Below are positions 62,633 to 64,000 of a stretch of DNA of 64,000 nt, piece by piece. The notes under the pieces were generated by a model, which was not told the DNA's origin, searched no databases, and saw only the letters and a program-made list of their open reading frames with translations. The stretch is taken from contig NZ_OX365700.1 of the NCBI RefSeq assembly GCF_947241125.1, forward strand, positions 2,574,001-2,638,000, read 5' to 3'. The stretch comes from Nitrospira tepida. GTDB taxonomy: Bacteria > Nitrospirota > Nitrospiria > Nitrospirales > Nitrospiraceae. Position numbers and translations under genes: made by a program. Positions within the stretch are counted from its first letter, which is position 1. The number at the start of each line of letters is the position of its first letter.

Positions 62633-63813
62633 CGTGCGTTGGCCCGCAACCCGCCTTGTTTGAAGTGATTCGGCAGCAGCATGATGCAGTTGGGGTTGAA
62701 CCCCTGCGCTTTCAACGTATCGATGCTGCCCAGGACTTTGTCATCCTTGAGATCGATCACCGTGATCGACCCGTCGCTCATGCCTTCCAGGTTCAGCAGA
62801 CTGTTCTGGACAAATAGATACCGCTCATCCGGAGACAGCACGCTATGGTGGGCGCCGGGAGCGGCGGGAATGGCTTTCAGAAACTTCGGCTGCCGCGGAT
62901 CGCTGTTGTCATAGAGATTCACGAACCCCGGCTTGGCCGTGGTGACGTACAACCGGTCTCCCTTCGCGTTGTAAAGCATTTCCAACGGCATGCCCTGTTG
63001 CCGTGGACCAAAGTCATCGATCTGGTGGAAAGAAAATGTCTGGGTCTTGGGATCCCAGATTCCGGCCCACAGCGTGGCCTCGAGCATATTGGTAATGTGG
63101 ACCACCGGCGGGTCGGCATTCGGAGCGAACATGATCTCGACGGGGGCGGATTTGGCGGGAGCCGGTTTCGAGGCCAGCTTGTGCGTCGACAGCACCTTGC
63201 CAGTCTTGGCCTCCAGCACCGTCACCGTGTCGCCCTGTTCCGACATATCCGGCTTCACCGTGCTGGTGATGAGCACCCGGTCGATGCCGTTATGAATCGC
63301 AATGCCGTGCGGATACAGGATGAAGGCGTCGGCCGACCCAGACGCGCTGATCGTCTTGATCGGCTGGTCCTTCACCGCATCACCCATGATGACCGTGCTC
63401 GATCCCATGCAGGTGAGATACCAGGTCTGGTTATCTTCCGACACGACGAGATCCTCGCCGACCTGGCAATCCGGCACGTCAATCGCGTGGAGCCGGTACG
63501 GAAATTTAGTCAGGTCCACGACGTGCAAGATGCTCTTCCCCAGGGCCGTGATATAAGCCTTGGTCCGATCGCGGTTGAAGAAGATGTGATGCGCGACGAG
63601 ATCGGGCGGGAGCGGAATCTCCATCAAGATCTTCCCGAAGTCCGACGACTCGGGATCGATCTCCATGATCGCGATCCCTTCCCGCCTCACCGACTGATTC
63701 GGCTTACTCTCATAGTTCAAGAGGGCCAGCAGATCGGCCAAGGCCGGGGTCGTGAACGAGAGCAGCAACGCAACGGTCAGGGCGAAAAGCCGGAGCGGTT
63801 TCAGCGATCTCAT
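62629..63813 (-). CDS. Exported YncE-like beta-propeller protein
   Basis: 394 aa from ATG 63813, with AAAGGAGG five bases upstream. Signal peptide (LFALTVALLLSFTTPALA) cut near residue 26. The mature part is a seven-bladed propeller style: HHIFFNRDRTKAYITALGKSILHVVDL, EDLVVSEDNQTWYLTCMGSSTVIM, LEMLYNAKGDRLYVTTAKPGFVNLYD, HHSVLSPDERYLFVQNSLLNLEGMSDGSITVIDL. Periplasmic; role in binding not known. A 7-bp inverted repeat (GAAGAAG/CTTCTTC, 63844-63862) lies in its leader. Confidence 0.85.
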   Translation of the reverse strand: MRSLKPLRLFALTVALLLSFTTPALADLLALLNYESKPNQSVRREGIAIMEIDPESSDFGKILMEIPLPPDLVAHHIFFNRDRTKAYITALGKSILHVVDLTKFPYRLHAIDVPDCQVGEDLVVSEDNQTWYLTCMGSSTVIMGDAVKDQPIKTISASGSADAFILYPHGIAIHNGIDRVLITSTVKPDMSEQGDTVTVLEAKTGKVLSTHKLASKPAPAKSAPVEIMFAPNADPPVVHITNMLEATLWAGIWDPKTQTFSFHQIDDFGPRQQGMPLEMLYNAKGDRLYVTTAKPGFVNLYDNSDPRQPKFLKAIPAAPGAHHSVLSPDERYLFVQNSLLNLEGMSDGSITVIDLKDDKVLGSIDTLKAQGFNPNCIMLLPNHFKQGGLRANAR

Positions 63814-64000
63814 AGGAACCTCCTTTGCTAAAAGCGGGCCGGAGAAGAAGCTACTCTTCTTCTTGAAAGGACGCAACAGGCGAAATACACGTATTTTCCA
63901 CGCCTCCTTGAGGTCTGTTGCTGTCGCGTTTGGCCATTGGCTTTCCCCACCGCCGGCGAATGACAGGTTGGCGATGAACCTGTGCAACTTGCACGACATG

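Overview
The window reads as chromosome of a GC-rich, Gram-negative-type bacterium: many lipoprotein signal peptides, an outer-membrane barrel, a Skp-like chaperone, an AsmA protein and an MscS channel. The gene style and enzyme set (pyrophosphate-type phosphofructokinase, phosphoketolase, acetate kinase, many two-component proteins) suggest a Nitrospira-like member of the Nitrospirota. That placement is an inference; no rRNA or marker gene here settles it.

Layout. 1-5121: end of an arylsulfatase, its formylglycine-generating enzyme, then envelope genes (ankyrin, lipocalin, DUF4136 lipoprotein, SemiSWEET, barrel). 5441-8658: a PAS histidine kinase, a NarL-type regulator and a lone receiver. 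8794-11329: a VapBC-type pair, tandem paralogous exported proteins and a DUF3015-like lipoprotein. 11405-18694: a central-carbon block (PPi-phosphofructokinase, acetate kinase, phosphoketolase, glucose-6-phosphate isomerase). 18810-30407: exported hydrolases, an M48 protease, a patatin, a GH63/GH13 pair in which the GH13 gene has an in-frame TGA, an IS256-family fragment and a second truncated copy of 1.08 kb from the start of this block. 31417-33083: tRNA-Phe, tRNA-Ser(GCU), a zinc ribbon and a PilZ protein.

33302-40532 is a 7.2-kb integrative element in the 3' end of tRNA-Ser(UGA), bounded by 24-bp direct repeats. It carries a tyrosine integrase, small DNA-binding proteins, a HEPN-like protein and uncharacterised cargo. 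The integrase reading frame runs through the attachment core, so its C-terminal tail changes between the integrated and circular forms. Tandem 11-bp repeats next to both ends look like integrase arm sites.

40970-64000: housekeeping and envelope genes: serS, radical SAM, rhodanese, a DUF362 protein, Skp, HD-GYP plus HEAT protein, GDSL esterase plus thioredoxin, zwf plus gnd, nucleotidyltransferase, threonine aldolase, MscS, AsmA, a GAF histidine kinase and a YncE-like propeller. A 238-bp MITE-like element (16-bp perfect terminal repeats, TTAG target duplication) lies between two genes that would otherwise be about 22 bp apart.

Two repeated non-coding signals stand out: the palindrome CTGTCAGTTTTGACAG (three exact and two degenerate copies, four of them 75-140 bp before a gene), and quasi-heptameric CGTCAAN arrays, often arranged head to head, in gaps between genes.
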